A stretch of 9,382 bases of DNA from positions 1 to 9,382 of the forward strand of contig JAISQC010000018.1 in the NCBI GenBank assembly GCA_031274465.1, read 5' to 3'. This DNA is from Synergistaceae bacterium (GTDB lineage: Bacteria > Synergistota > Synergistia > Synergistales > Synergistaceae). The first letter of the stretch is position 1, and each line of letters begins with the position of its first letter. This document shows positions 1 to 6,921 of this stretch, in pieces. The translations under genes were made by a program, and so were the position numbers. The notes below the pieces were generated by a model. It saw only the letters and a list, made by a program, of their open reading frames with translations. It ran no database searches and was not told the DNA's origin.

Positions 1-1173
1 GCGATCAGCTACGAATTGGAAGACGGGGCTGAGACCGCTAATCAGCTTGCCAGCTCGATCCGTGAAAAGGTGGCGCTCGGCAAAAATTCCGTCGGATTCC
101 TGTTTTGCGACGCCGACACGGATGGTGCCGCAGTCACCCGCGAGCTGAAAGGCCTGCTCGGGTTCGACGTCGCAGGCATGACTGCGCTCGCCGCGTTGGA
201 CTCGGACGGCTGCCACGAGGCGGCGGCTGTGCTCTCGGTGCTGACTGCGGACGATTGCAGCTTTCACGCGGCAGTCACCGATCCCTTGCTGGACGGCGCC
301 CACGAGAGCAAGATCAAAGAAGCGTACAGAAGGGCCGCGCCGGTTGGCGCGGGGCAAGGGCAAAAACCTGGCGTGCTGTTCGCCTTCTGCCCTCCCGGGA
401 TGCCGTTTTCGGGCGACGCGTATCCAAACGCCCTCAGCGAGGAGGCGCCCGGGGTTCCGCTCATGGGCGGCGTCTGCTCGGATGACTATGATTATGGCCG
501 CGCCCGGGTTTTCCTCTCCGGGGGCGAGTACAGGGACGCATTGATCCTTGTGAGCGTGTGGGGGAACGTGAAGCCGAAATTCGCGCTGAGGCACGTGACC
601 TCCCGCTTCGCCGAGCGCATACGGCGCGTCGCCGCCGCCGAGGGCAATGTGGTCTACAAGGTGGGCGACGAGACGTTCGTCAAATACCTCGAGGGCTTCG
701 GGCTGAAGACCGACGTGGACGACCCCCTGCTGGCGTTTACCTCCTACCCTATGATGCTGACGAGGGAGGGCGGGGACGAAACCCCGCTCATGAGGCATAT
801 TTCCGGGCTGAACCACTCCGATGGGTCGGGTTCTTTTTTCGGAGACGTGCCTGTCGGAACCTTGGCCAATATCTGCCTCGTCGGCAAGGATGACATAATC
901 GTGGCGTGCAGGGACTCGATGAATGCCCTTCTGGAAGAGGCGGGCGATCATGGGTACGAATACTCGGCGATATTCTGCATATCGTGCTGCGGGCGCGCGA
1001 TGATCCTGGGCTCGGAATCGGACGCGGAGGGGCGCGTGCTCTCCGAGATGCTGCCTGAAAATATCTCGCTGTCCGGCGCGTACTGCCTTGGCGAGATATG
1101 CCCGACGCGCTACGGGGGCGGAGTGGCGTCCAACAGGTTCCACAACTGCTCGATAACGTTCTGCATGCTGTAA
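1..1173 (+). CDS. FIST-domain sensory protein, 5' end cut by window
   Basis: Sequence: the frame is open from base 1 (A-I-S-Y-E-L-E-D...) to TAA at 1171-1173, giving 390 codons with the true start just outside the window. A TTG at 16 is in frame but lies inside what looks like the family's opening strand, so I do not use it. Roughly residues 15-185 resemble FIST_N (GVPLMGGVCSDD near 151-162) and about 210-375 resemble FIST_C (EGNVVYKVGDE near 214, then the typical NRFHNCSITFCML end). No signal peptide or membrane segment is visible, so it should be cytoplasmic. Family knowledge: FIST is a ligand-sensing module of signal-transduction proteins, proposed to bind small molecules such as amino acids. 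Context: a hybrid histidine kinase follows 21 bases downstream in the same frame, so this is probably its input partner. Oddity: seven cysteines lie in the last 65 residues (326, 329, 330, 362, 367, 383, 388, counted from window codon 1). The ligand cannot be told from sequence. Confidence 0.88.
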   Translation, partial: AISYELEDGAETANQLASSIREKVALGKNSVGFLFCDADTDGAAVTRELKGLLGFDVAGMTALAALDSDGCHEAAAVLSVLTADDCSFHAAVTDPLLDGAHESKIKEAYRRAAPVGAGQGQKPGVLFAFCPPGMPFSGDAYPNALSEEAPGVPLMGGVCSDDYDYGRARVFLSGGEYRDALILVSVWGNVKPKFALRHVTSRFAERIRRVAAAEGNVVYKVGDETFVKYLEGFGLKTDVDDPLLAFTSYPMMLTREGGDETPLMRHISGLNHSDGSGSFFGDVPVGTLANICLVGKDDIIVACRDSMNALLEEAGDHGYEYSAIFCISCCGRAMILGSESDAEGRVLSEMLPENISLSGAYCLGEICPTRYGGGVASNRFHNCSITFCML

Positions 1174-1194
1174 GGCCGCAAGCAGCGAGAGAAA

Positions 1195-2883
1195 ATGCCG
1201 TCTGACGATCTGGAAAAAGAATACAGGCAACTGGCAAGGCAGTTCAAGAAGCTCGAGAGGGACTACCGCGCGCTCTCTATCATGCACGAGCAGACCATGC
1301 GCCTCCATAGCTCGAACGAGGCCGCCAAGGAATTGTCGAATTTCTACAACCGGCTTCTGCTCAAAAATACGCCGGGCATCACGTTTATGCTCGACACGGA
1401 CATGCTGTTCGTGCTGGGCAGCGAAAAAACCGTTTCGTTTCTCGGGTACGGCGACATGCGCGAGATGGTCGGCGTTCGCTTCGGCGCGCTATTTGCCGGG
1501 ACCATGCCGGACGGGTGGATCGCAGACACCGAGAGACAGTGCCTCGGGGTCATCGAAAGCCGCAAGGCCGCCCATTACGACGAGCAGGTGGCGACGCGCT
1601 CGGGCGAGGAGATGGTTTGGCAGGTCTCGATAACGCCCGCGGAGGAAAGCGGCGGCGCGTGCCGCGGGATCGTGGCCGTGATGAACGACGTCACCGCCCT
1701 GACCAGGGCGAGGGAGCGCGCTGACCGCGCGAGCATGGCGAAGTCGGAGTTTCTGTCGAACATGAGCCACGAGATACGCACGCCGATGAACGCGATAATA
1801 GGGATGACCGCAATCGCCAAGTCATCGTCCGAGGTTGAGAAAAAAGACTACTGCCTCGGAAAGATAGAGAACGCTTCGATGCATCTGCTGGGCATCATCA
1901 ACGATATCCTGGACATGTCAAAGATCGAGGCGAACAAGCTCGACCTGTCCCCAGTGGATTTCGGTTTCGAGAAGATGATCCAGAAAGTCGTGAACGTCAT
2001 CAGCTTCCGCGTGGAAGAAAAACGGCAGTCATTGGACATCAGCATCGACGGGAACATACCGCGCACCCTGCGCGGCGACGACCAGCGGCTGTCGCAGGTC
2101 ATCGCGAACCTCCTGTCCAACGCGGTGAAATTCACGCCCGAGGGCGGCGCCGTGAGGTTGAGCGCGATGCTGGCCGGCGAGGAGTGCGGCGTCTGCACGC
2201 TCCAGGTGGAGGTGTCCGACACCGGGATAGGGATCAGCGAGGAACAGCGGGCGCGGCTCTTCAACTCCTTCGCGCAGGCCGACAACAGCACGTCCCGCAA
2301 GTTCGGGGGGACGGGGCTTGGGCTTGCCATATCGAAGCGCATCGTCGAGATGATGGGCGGCGCGATATGGGTGGAGTCCGAGCTTGGACGCGGGTCTAAG
2401 TTTGCGTTCACCGTGCTGGCGGAGCGCGTTTCAGACGATATCGGACTGCTTGGCGCCGAGGTCCGCGCGCCGGACGCGCAACAGGGCGGCGAGGCCTGCT
2501 TCGAGGGGCGTCGCATGCTTCTGGCCGAGGACGTGGACGTCAACCGCGAGATAATGCTGGCGGTCTTGGAGCCGACCATGCTCGCTGTAGACTGCGCGGA
2601 AAATGGGGCTGAGGCGCTTCGCATGTTCACCGAGTCCCCGGACCTGTACGACATAGTGTTCATGGACCTGCAGATGCCCGAGATGGACGGATACGAGGCC
2701 ACGCGCCGCATACGGGGCTCGGGCCTGCCACGCTCGAAGACCGTGCCCATAATCGCCATGACAGCCAACGTGTTCCGCGAGGACATAGAAAGATGCCTTG
2801 CGGCAGGGATGAACGGGCATCTCGGCAAACCCCTGAAAGTGGACGACGTCATGGCCAAGCTTCAGACGTACCTCGCGAAGTGA
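1195..2883 (+). CDS. Soluble hybrid histidine kinase (PAS-HisKA-HATPase-REC)
   Basis: This 562-residue protein autophosphorylates on histidine and passes the phosphate to its own receiver. Residues about 5-48 are charged and heptad-like (coiled coil). About 52-168 look like a PAS fold ending in the usual I-V-A-V-M-N-D-V-T. HisKA carries the H-box SNMSHEIRTPMNAIIGM with phospho-acceptor His192. HATPase_c (about 295-412) has N-box Asn305/Asn309, DTGIGI starting at Asp342, and GGTGLGL at 371-377. The receiver (about 440-560) has acidic Glu445/Asp446, phospho-acceptor Asp491 in MDLQMPEMDG, Thr523 and Lys545, so all key residues are present. No transmembrane segment is seen, so the signal must be cytoplasmic or come through a partner. 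No HPt domain or separate response regulator is encoded here; a downstream HPt protein elsewhere is inferred. The start is ATG at 1195 after a weak ribosome site (GAGAG with only 3 bases of spacing). The frame is the same as that of the upstream FIST gene, which suggests translational coupling or a split fusion. Confidence 0.93.
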   Translation: MPSDDLEKEYRQLARQFKKLERDYRALSIMHEQTMRLHSSNEAAKELSNFYNRLLLKNTPGITFMLDTDMLFVLGSEKTVSFLGYGDMREMVGVRFGALFAGTMPDGWIADTERQCLGVIESRKAAHYDEQVATRSGEEMVWQVSITPAEESGGACRGIVAVMNDVTALTRARERADRASMAKSEFLSNMSHEIRTPMNAIIGMTAIAKSSSEVEKKDYCLGKIENASMHLLGIINDILDMSKIEANKLDLSPVDFGFEKMIQKVVNVISFRVEEKRQSLDISIDGNIPRTLRGDDQRLSQVIANLLSNAVKFTPEGGAVRLSAMLAGEECGVCTLQVEVSDTGIGISEEQRARLFNSFAQADNSTSRKFGGTGLGLAISKRIVEMMGGAIWVESELGRGSKFAFTVLAERVSDDIGLLGAEVRAPDAQQGGEACFEGRRMLLAEDVDVNREIMLAVLEPTMLAVDCAENGAEALRMFTESPDLYDIVFMDLQMPEMDGYEATRRIRGSGLPRSKTVPIIAMTANVFREDIERCLAAGMNGHLGKPLKVDDVMAKLQTYLAK

Positions 2884-2949
2884 CGCGCCGGAACGCCCTT
2901 GACGGCAACCGCCCGGCTTGCCCGCGAGCCTCATTGGAATCGGGTTGGC
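2884..2949. other. Convergent intergenic gap, no clear terminator
   Basis: These 66 bases separate the end of the kinase gene (+) from the end of the dppF gene (-). The only inverted repeat I find is short: GGCAA at 2904-2908 against TTGCC at 2918-2922, a 5-bp stem with a 9-base loop. Neither strand has a T-run after it. Transcription from the two sides may therefore end by Rho or run into the opposite gene. I do not call an intrinsic terminator. Confidence 0.4.
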
Positions 2950-3930
2950 TTATGGGTTCGGCTGGCTGCCCGCCTTGAAGCATGCAACGGAATGTCCGGG
3001 CGACGCCTCGACCAGCTCGGGGTCCTGGTTCTTGCATATTTCCATGCAATAGTCGCATCGGGCCGCGAAGCGGCATCCCGGCTTGACGTCGATCGGGCTT
3101 GCCACCTCGCCCCTTATAACTTTCATCTGCTTGCCCCTCCGCGAGATGTCTGGTTCGGGTATCGCCTCCAGCAGCGCGTTTGTGTAGGGATGCTTCGGGT
3201 TGTCGAACAGCTCGTCGAATGGCGCCAGCTCGACGCATTTGCCCAAATACATCACCATGATTTTGTTGGAGATGTGCTTTACGACGCTCAAGTCGTGCGT
3301 GACGAACATGTACGTGAGATTGAATTCCTCCTGCAAGTCCATCAGCAGGTTCAATATCTGTGCCTGTATGGACACGTCGAGGGCCGAGACGGGCTCGTCG
3401 CAGACTATGAACTTGGGGTCTAGGGAGAGCGCGCGGGCGATGCCTATGCGCTGCCGGCGCCCGCCGTCGAGCTCGTGGGGGTAAGAGTTCGCGTACCGCC
3501 TGGCGAGCCCCACCATGTCCATCAGCTCGGCGGCGCGGTTGAAGGTCTCGATTTTGTTTTTGAACATCCTGTGTATGAAAATGTACTCGGCTATTATCTC
3601 TATGACCGACATGCGCGGATCTATGCTCGAATACGGGTCCTGGAATATTATCTGCATGTCATGCCGCAGCTCTCGCATCCGGCGCCTGTCGAATTTCGAT
3701 ATGTCCTGGCCGTTGAACAGCACTTGCCCGGATGTCGGCTCTATCAGCCGCAGGATCAGCCGCCCGACCGTGCTCTTTCCGCAGCCGCTTTCGCCCACCA
3801 CGCCAAGCGTCTCGCCCGAGGCTATGCTAATGTCCACCCCGTCTACTGCGTGGAGCTTTGCCCCGCCCTTCAGCTTGAACAGTTTTCGCAGGTTCGCCGT
3901 CTGTATCAGCGGCATGTCCTGTCCGCTCAT
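2950..3930 (-). CDS. dppF: Peptide ABC importer ATPase, DppF/OppF type
   Basis: This is a 326-residue cytoplasmic ATPase that powers the importer together with DppD. Motifs, counted from ATG at 3930: Walker A GESGCGKST with Lys52, Q-loop Gln97 (IIFQDPYSSIDP), signature ELDGGRRQR at 153-161, Walker B FIVCDEP with catalytic Glu179, D-loop SALD, and H-loop His212. The C-terminal extension (HPYTNALLEAIP, then Cys286, 292, 295, 299 and 317) is typical of the oligopeptide/nickel subfamily. Cysteines in this region hold a [4Fe-4S] cluster in some characterised members, so iron-sulfur binding is a family-based inference. The signature reads LDGG rather than the textbook LSGG, a variant I recall from F-type subunits but cannot verify here. 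The start is supported by a purine-rich GGGGGGCAAGG just upstream and by an ATGA overlap with the end of dppD. A longer open frame reaching to 4416 is an out-of-frame shadow of dppD. The substrate is not determinable. Confidence 0.94.
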   Translation of the reverse strand: MSGQDMPLIQTANLRKLFKLKGGAKLHAVDGVDISIASGETLGVVGESGCGKSTVGRLILRLIEPTSGQVLFNGQDISKFDRRRMRELRHDMQIIFQDPYSSIDPRMSVIEIIAEYIFIHRMFKNKIETFNRAAELMDMVGLARRYANSYPHELDGGRRQRIGIARALSLDPKFIVCDEPVSALDVSIQAQILNLLMDLQEEFNLTYMFVTHDLSVVKHISNKIMVMYLGKCVELAPFDELFDNPKHPYTNALLEAIPEPDISRRGKQMKVIRGEVASPIDVKPGCRFAARCDYCMEICKNQDPELVEASPGHSVACFKAGSQPNP

Positions 3931-4940
3931 CTGCCTTGCCCCCCAACCGCCGGGGCTTGCCCGGCTCCGAACAGGTGGCACCTCAGCCTGTGCGAGCCCC
4001 TTTGGACTGTTTTCGGGCGGTGGGCTTCGCATGCGTCCATTCGGCTCTCGCACCTGGGCGCGAATACGCAGCCCGGTGGCAGATTGGAAGGATCCGGCAT
4101 GAGCCCCGGGATGGGTTTCAGGCGCTTTGCCTGGGAATGCAGGTCGGGAAGAGAGTTGAAAAGGCCCGCCGTGTAAGGATGCCGGGCGTCTCCGGTGAAA
4201 ACGTCCTCCACGGAGCCGGACTCTATGACTTCGCCCGCGTACATTACTGCCACGTCGTCGCATATTTGCGCCACTATCCCCAGATCGTGAGTGATGAGCA
4301 GCATCGCGGTGCCGAGGCGGTCGCGCAGCTCTTTTATCATGTTCAGCACCTGGGCCTGGATGGTGACGTCGAGCGCGGTGGTGGGTTCGTCGGCTATCAG
4401 CAGCTCCGGCTCGCACGACAGGGCTATTGCAATCACGACGCGCTGCTTCATCCCCCCTGAGAACTGGTGCGGGTACTCGAACCTGCGCTGGGGGATTATC
4501 CCCACCATCTGGAGGATGTTTTCGACCCGCCTGTCGATTTCCTCCTTAGGCATCTTTCCGTTGTGCAGCTCGATTGCCTCGGCGATCTGGTCGCCAACCG
4601 TCATGACCGGGTTGAGGCTGGTCATTGGGTCCTGAAACACCATCGCGATGCGGTTCCCGCGAATGACGCGCATCATGTTCTCGTCTATCTTCAAAAGGTC
4701 CTCGCCGTTGAATTCTATCTTTCCGCTGAGGATGCGCCCGGTGGTGGAGGGCAGCAGCCGCAGTATCGAGAGCGCCGTGGTGGTCTTCCCGGCGCCGGTC
4801 TCGCCGACCAGCCCGAGCGTCCGCCCCCGCCTGACGGCGAGCGACACGTCGTTCACCGCCTCTACAGTTTCGAGGTCGGTCTTGTATATGACTTTCAGGT
4901 TTTCTATGTCCAGAAGGATATTTTCGCCTTTGTTTTCCAA
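3927..4940 (-). CDS. dppD: Peptide ABC importer ATPase, DppD/OppD type
   Basis: This 337-residue cytoplasmic ATPase is the partner of DppF. Motifs: Walker A GETGAGKTT with Lys52, Q-loop Gln103 (MVFQDPMTSLNP), a canonical signature SGGMKQR at 161-167, Walker B LLIADEP with Glu185, D-loop TALD and H-loop His218. The family C-terminal extension follows (HPYTAGLFNSLP at 254-265), then PGCVFAPRC with Cys291 and Cys297 and further Cys304 and Cys321. Such a four-cysteine set ligates a [4Fe-4S] cluster in some studied DppD-type proteins; here it is inferred. The start is TTG at 4940. The frame closes with a stop only seven codons upstream, no ATG or GTG lies between, and AAAGGG sits about 10 bases before the TTG. 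It begins 47 bases after dppC ends, and its TGA overlaps the ATG of dppF by four bases, so the two ATPases are translationally coupled. Confidence 0.94.
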   Translation of the reverse strand: MENKGENILLDIENLKVIYKTDLETVEAVNDVSLAVRRGRTLGLVGETGAGKTTTALSILRLLPSTTGRILSGKIEFNGEDLLKIDENMMRVIRGNRIAMVFQDPMTSLNPVMTVGDQIAEAIELHNGKMPKEEIDRRVENILQMVGIIPQRRFEYPHQFSGGMKQRVVIAIALSCEPELLIADEPTTALDVTIQAQVLNMIKELRDRLGTAMLLITHDLGIVAQICDDVAVMYAGEVIESGSVEDVFTGDARHPYTAGLFNSLPDLHSQAKRLKPIPGLMPDPSNLPPGCVFAPRCESRMDACEAHRPKTVQRGSHRLRCHLFGAGQAPAVGGQGR

Positions 4941-4987
4941 CTTGGATGTGCCCTTTCGTCAGGGAGATGAGCCGCGCTGGTCGCGCG

Positions 4988-5887
4988 TCAGCTCTTCAAA
5001 TGCGGGTCGAGCGCGTCGCGCAGCCCATCCCCGATTAGGTTGACCGAACATGCCGACAGCACTATTGCTGCAGCCGGGAAGATCAGCAGGTGCGGCGACG
5101 TGCGCAAAAAAGACCTCGCCTCCGACAGCATCAGGCCCCATTCCGGCGCAGGCGGCGGCATTCCGAGGCCGAGAAAGCTCAGGGTTGATTCATATAAGAT
5201 GATCTTCGCCACGTTCAGGGTGGTGTTCACTATTATGACGCCCATCGCGTTGGGTATTATGTGCGTCGCTATTATCCGGGCGCTGCCCGCGCCGCCGGCC
5301 CTCGCCGCCTCGACGTATTCCAGCTCTGACAGGTTCAGCACCTGTGATCGGACCAGCCTGACGTAGTTGGTGAAATAAGCCAGGGTGAGCGCGACCAGCA
5401 GGTTGATGAAATTCGCGCCGAGCGCCACGACGACGGCCATGGTGAACAGGATGTCCGGCACCGACATGAAGATGTCCAGCGCGCGCATGATTACGCTGTC
5501 CACGGCTTTGCCGAAATAGCCCGCCACAGCGCCGAGGATGCTCCCCAGCAGGCAAGAGGTCATGGTGGCTATCACCGCTATGGACAGTGAGGTGCGCCCG
5601 CCGTGCAGGACCCTAGCGAACAGGTCGCGCCCGTAGGCGTCGCAGCCGAAAATGTGCCCGCTCGACGGCGGGGCGAGTTTTTGCGACAGGTTTTGCTTAG
5701 TGGCGAGCGAATACGGCGCTATCACGTCTGCAAGCAGGATGACCGCGAGCATCGCCACAAGCATGACCAGGCCGATGACGGCCCCCTTGCTTTTTTTGAA
5801 GCGGCGCCAGATTTCGCGCGCCTGCCCCTGTTTTTTGAAGGTTATCTCGGTTTTCCCCTTTTGCATGGAGGATCCTTCGAACGCCAT
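4988..5887 (-). CDS. dppC: Peptide ABC importer inner-membrane permease, DppC type
   Basis: This 299-residue permease pairs with DppB to form the translocation path in the inner membrane. An N-terminal basic tail (REIWRRFKKSK) precedes the first membrane helix (about 37-57). A periplasmic stretch with GHIFGCDAYGRDLFARVLHGGRTSL follows, then five more hydrophobic segments. The EAA loop that docks on the ATPases is at about 190-213 (EYVEAARAGGAGSARIIATH), and the protein ends with the family-typical NLIGDGLRDALDPHLKS. In the periplasmic motif, which usually reads G-T-D-x-x-G-R-D, Thr is replaced by Cys82. Two starts are plausible: ATG at 5887 (AAGG-rich leader, 5 bases after dppB ends) and ATG at 5866 (AAGGA with a 6-base spacer), giving 299 or 292 residues. 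I list the longer one. The open frame running upstream through dppB to 6877 is a shadow. Confidence 0.93.
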   Translation of the reverse strand: MAFEGSSMQKGKTEITFKKQGQAREIWRRFKKSKGAVIGLVMLVAMLAVILLADVIAPYSLATKQNLSQKLAPPSSGHIFGCDAYGRDLFARVLHGGRTSLSIAVIATMTSCLLGSILGAVAGYFGKAVDSVIMRALDIFMSVPDILFTMAVVVALGANFINLLVALTLAYFTNYVRLVRSQVLNLSELEYVEAARAGGAGSARIIATHIIPNAMGVIIVNTTLNVAKIILYESTLSFLGLGMPPPAPEWGLMLSEARSFLRTSPHLLIFPAAAIVLSACSVNLIGDGLRDALDPHLKS

Positions 5888-5892
5888 CTGCC

Positions 5893-6837
5893 TTATTCCT
5901 TTCTGCCGGTCGTGTATTTCGCCCTGATGCGCGGGTCGATGAACGCGTAGGTGATGTCCACTATCAGCATAACTACCGTGAAGCATATTGATATCAGTAT
6001 CGTCCCCGCCAGCAGGATCGGCTCGTCCTTGTACAGTATCCGGTCGATGATCAGGCTGCCGATGCCCGGGATCGAAAACATCTTTTCCGCGACCACGGCG
6101 CCGCAGATGAGCGTCCCGAGGCTCAGGCCGACTTGCGTGATGACGGGGAGCAGCGCGTTCATCAGCGCGTGCTTCCAGATGACCGTCCTCTCCGACGCGC
6201 CCTTGGCCCGCGCGGTGCGCACGTAGTCCTGCCTTATGGCCTCCAGCATCGACGACTTCGTGAAGCGCATGACCTGCGCCGCAGGGGGTATGGCTATCGT
6301 GAGGGTCGGCATTATGAAGTGGTAGACGGTAGTCGCGCCGAAAGACGGCAGCCAGTTCAGCTTCAGCGAGAATATGAAGAGCATGAGCAGCCCGAAGACG
6401 AACGCCGGGATGGCGGCGATGAAAAACGCGATGACGGACGGGATCGTGTCCCACAGCGAGTACTGCTTCACCGCCGTGTAGATGCCGGGCGGGATGCCTA
6501 TCAGCGCCGACAGCAGCACTCCGATGAGAGCCAGCTTGATGGTGATGACGTAGCGGGGCCATACCTCGTCGAACACCGACTGTTTGGTGAAGTACGACCT
6601 CCCGAAGTCCTGATGCAGGATCATGTTTTTGAGATAGTTGAAATATTTTTGCAGGAAGGGGAGGTCGTAGCCCAGCTCGTGGTTCAGCGTATCGACGTCG
6701 GCCTGCGGGGCGGACAGGCCCAGAAGCGCCCGTGCCGGGTCGCCGGGCGTGATGTTCATTACCAGGAAGATGATGAAGGCGACTCCGAATATAGTTGGGA
6801 TCAAAAAAAGAAGCCTTTTTAAGACGTACTTGTACAT
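5893..6837 (-). CDS. dppB: Peptide ABC importer inner-membrane permease, DppB type
   Basis: This 314-residue inner-membrane permease opens with the family hallmark M-Y-K-Y-V-L-K-R-L-L and a first helix (about 8-28) ending in N-I-T-P-G-D-P. About six hydrophobic segments are visible (roughly 8-28, 97-119, 131-158, 174-190, 235-255, 275-298). The cytoplasmic EAA loop lies at about 205-231 (DYVRTARAKGASERTVIWKH), followed by V-I-T-Q-V-G-L-S-L-G and the conserved F-S-I-P-G-I-G. The protein ends in the usual Y-A-F-I-D-P-R-I-R. With DppC it forms the substrate channel. ATG at 6837 has a strong ribosome site, GGGGGAG at 6846-6852 on the minus strand, with 8 bases of spacing. It starts 84 bases after dppA ends, with a large hairpin in between, and dppC starts 5 bases after its stop. 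Length and motifs are normal for the family. Confidence 0.95.
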   Translation of the reverse strand: MYKYVLKRLLFLIPTIFGVAFIIFLVMNITPGDPARALLGLSAPQADVDTLNHELGYDLPFLQKYFNYLKNMILHQDFGRSYFTKQSVFDEVWPRYVITIKLALIGVLLSALIGIPPGIYTAVKQYSLWDTIPSVIAFFIAAIPAFVFGLLMLFIFSLKLNWLPSFGATTVYHFIMPTLTIAIPPAAQVMRFTKSSMLEAIRQDYVRTARAKGASERTVIWKHALMNALLPVITQVGLSLGTLICGAVVAEKMFSIPGIGSLIIDRILYKDEPILLAGTILISICFTVVMLIVDITYAFIDPRIRAKYTTGRKE

Positions 6838-6845
6838 TGCGCGAT

Positions 6846-6852
6846 CTCCCCC
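6846..6852 (-). promoter_or_regulatory. dppB ribosome binding site next to a hairpin
   Basis: GGGGGAG on the minus strand lies 8 bases before the dppB ATG. The base of the 15-bp hairpin at 6856-6900 ends only 3 bases upstream of it. An initiating ribosome would therefore abut or partly compete with the folded stem. This may tune how much permease is made relative to binding protein (inference). Confidence 0.6.
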
Positions 6853-6855
6853 TAT

Positions 6856-6900
6856 CCTGCCCTGCGGGCACTCCCAAAGCGGAAATGCCCGCAGGGCAGG
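6856..6900 (-). promoter_or_regulatory. Perfect 15-bp inverted repeat between dppA and dppB
   Basis: CCTGCCCTGCGGGCA at 6856-6870 is the exact reverse complement of TGCCCGCAGGGCAGG at 6886-6900, with a 15-base loop. In the operon mRNA it folds 21 bases after the dppA stop. No T-run follows the 3' arm, so it is unlikely to be a full Rho-independent terminator. Binding-protein genes of importer operons often have such a structure just after them, where it protects the upstream message from 3' decay or lets only part of transcription through. That gives an excess of binding protein over membrane subunits. I favour stabiliser or attenuator; the function is inferred from position and structure. 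A copy of a dispersed repeat family cannot be excluded. Confidence 0.8.
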
Positions 6901-6921
6901 GGTCTTACGCGTGAGTTGAGG

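Noticed and set aside
16..18. TTG as start of the FIST gene
   Set aside because: The frame continues to the window edge with family-like sequence, and no ribosome site can be judged; a start outside the window is more likely.
1848..2858. 336-codon open frame antisense to the kinase gene
   Set aside because: Ser/Arg/Met-rich shadow of the HisKA-HATPase-REC coding sequence, which has all its motifs on the + strand.
2904..2922. Short inverted repeat between the convergent genes as a terminator
   Set aside because: Only 5 bp with no T-run on either strand; not distinguishable from chance in GC-rich DNA.
3931..4416. N-terminal extension of dppF upstream of ATG 3930
   Set aside because: Lies wholly within dppD in another frame and has Arg/His/Pro-rich shadow composition; the ATGA overlap and ribosome site support 3930.
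5888..6877. N-terminal extension of dppC through dppB
   Set aside because: Out-of-frame reading of dppB without membrane segments; the normal DppC length begins at 5887 or 5866.
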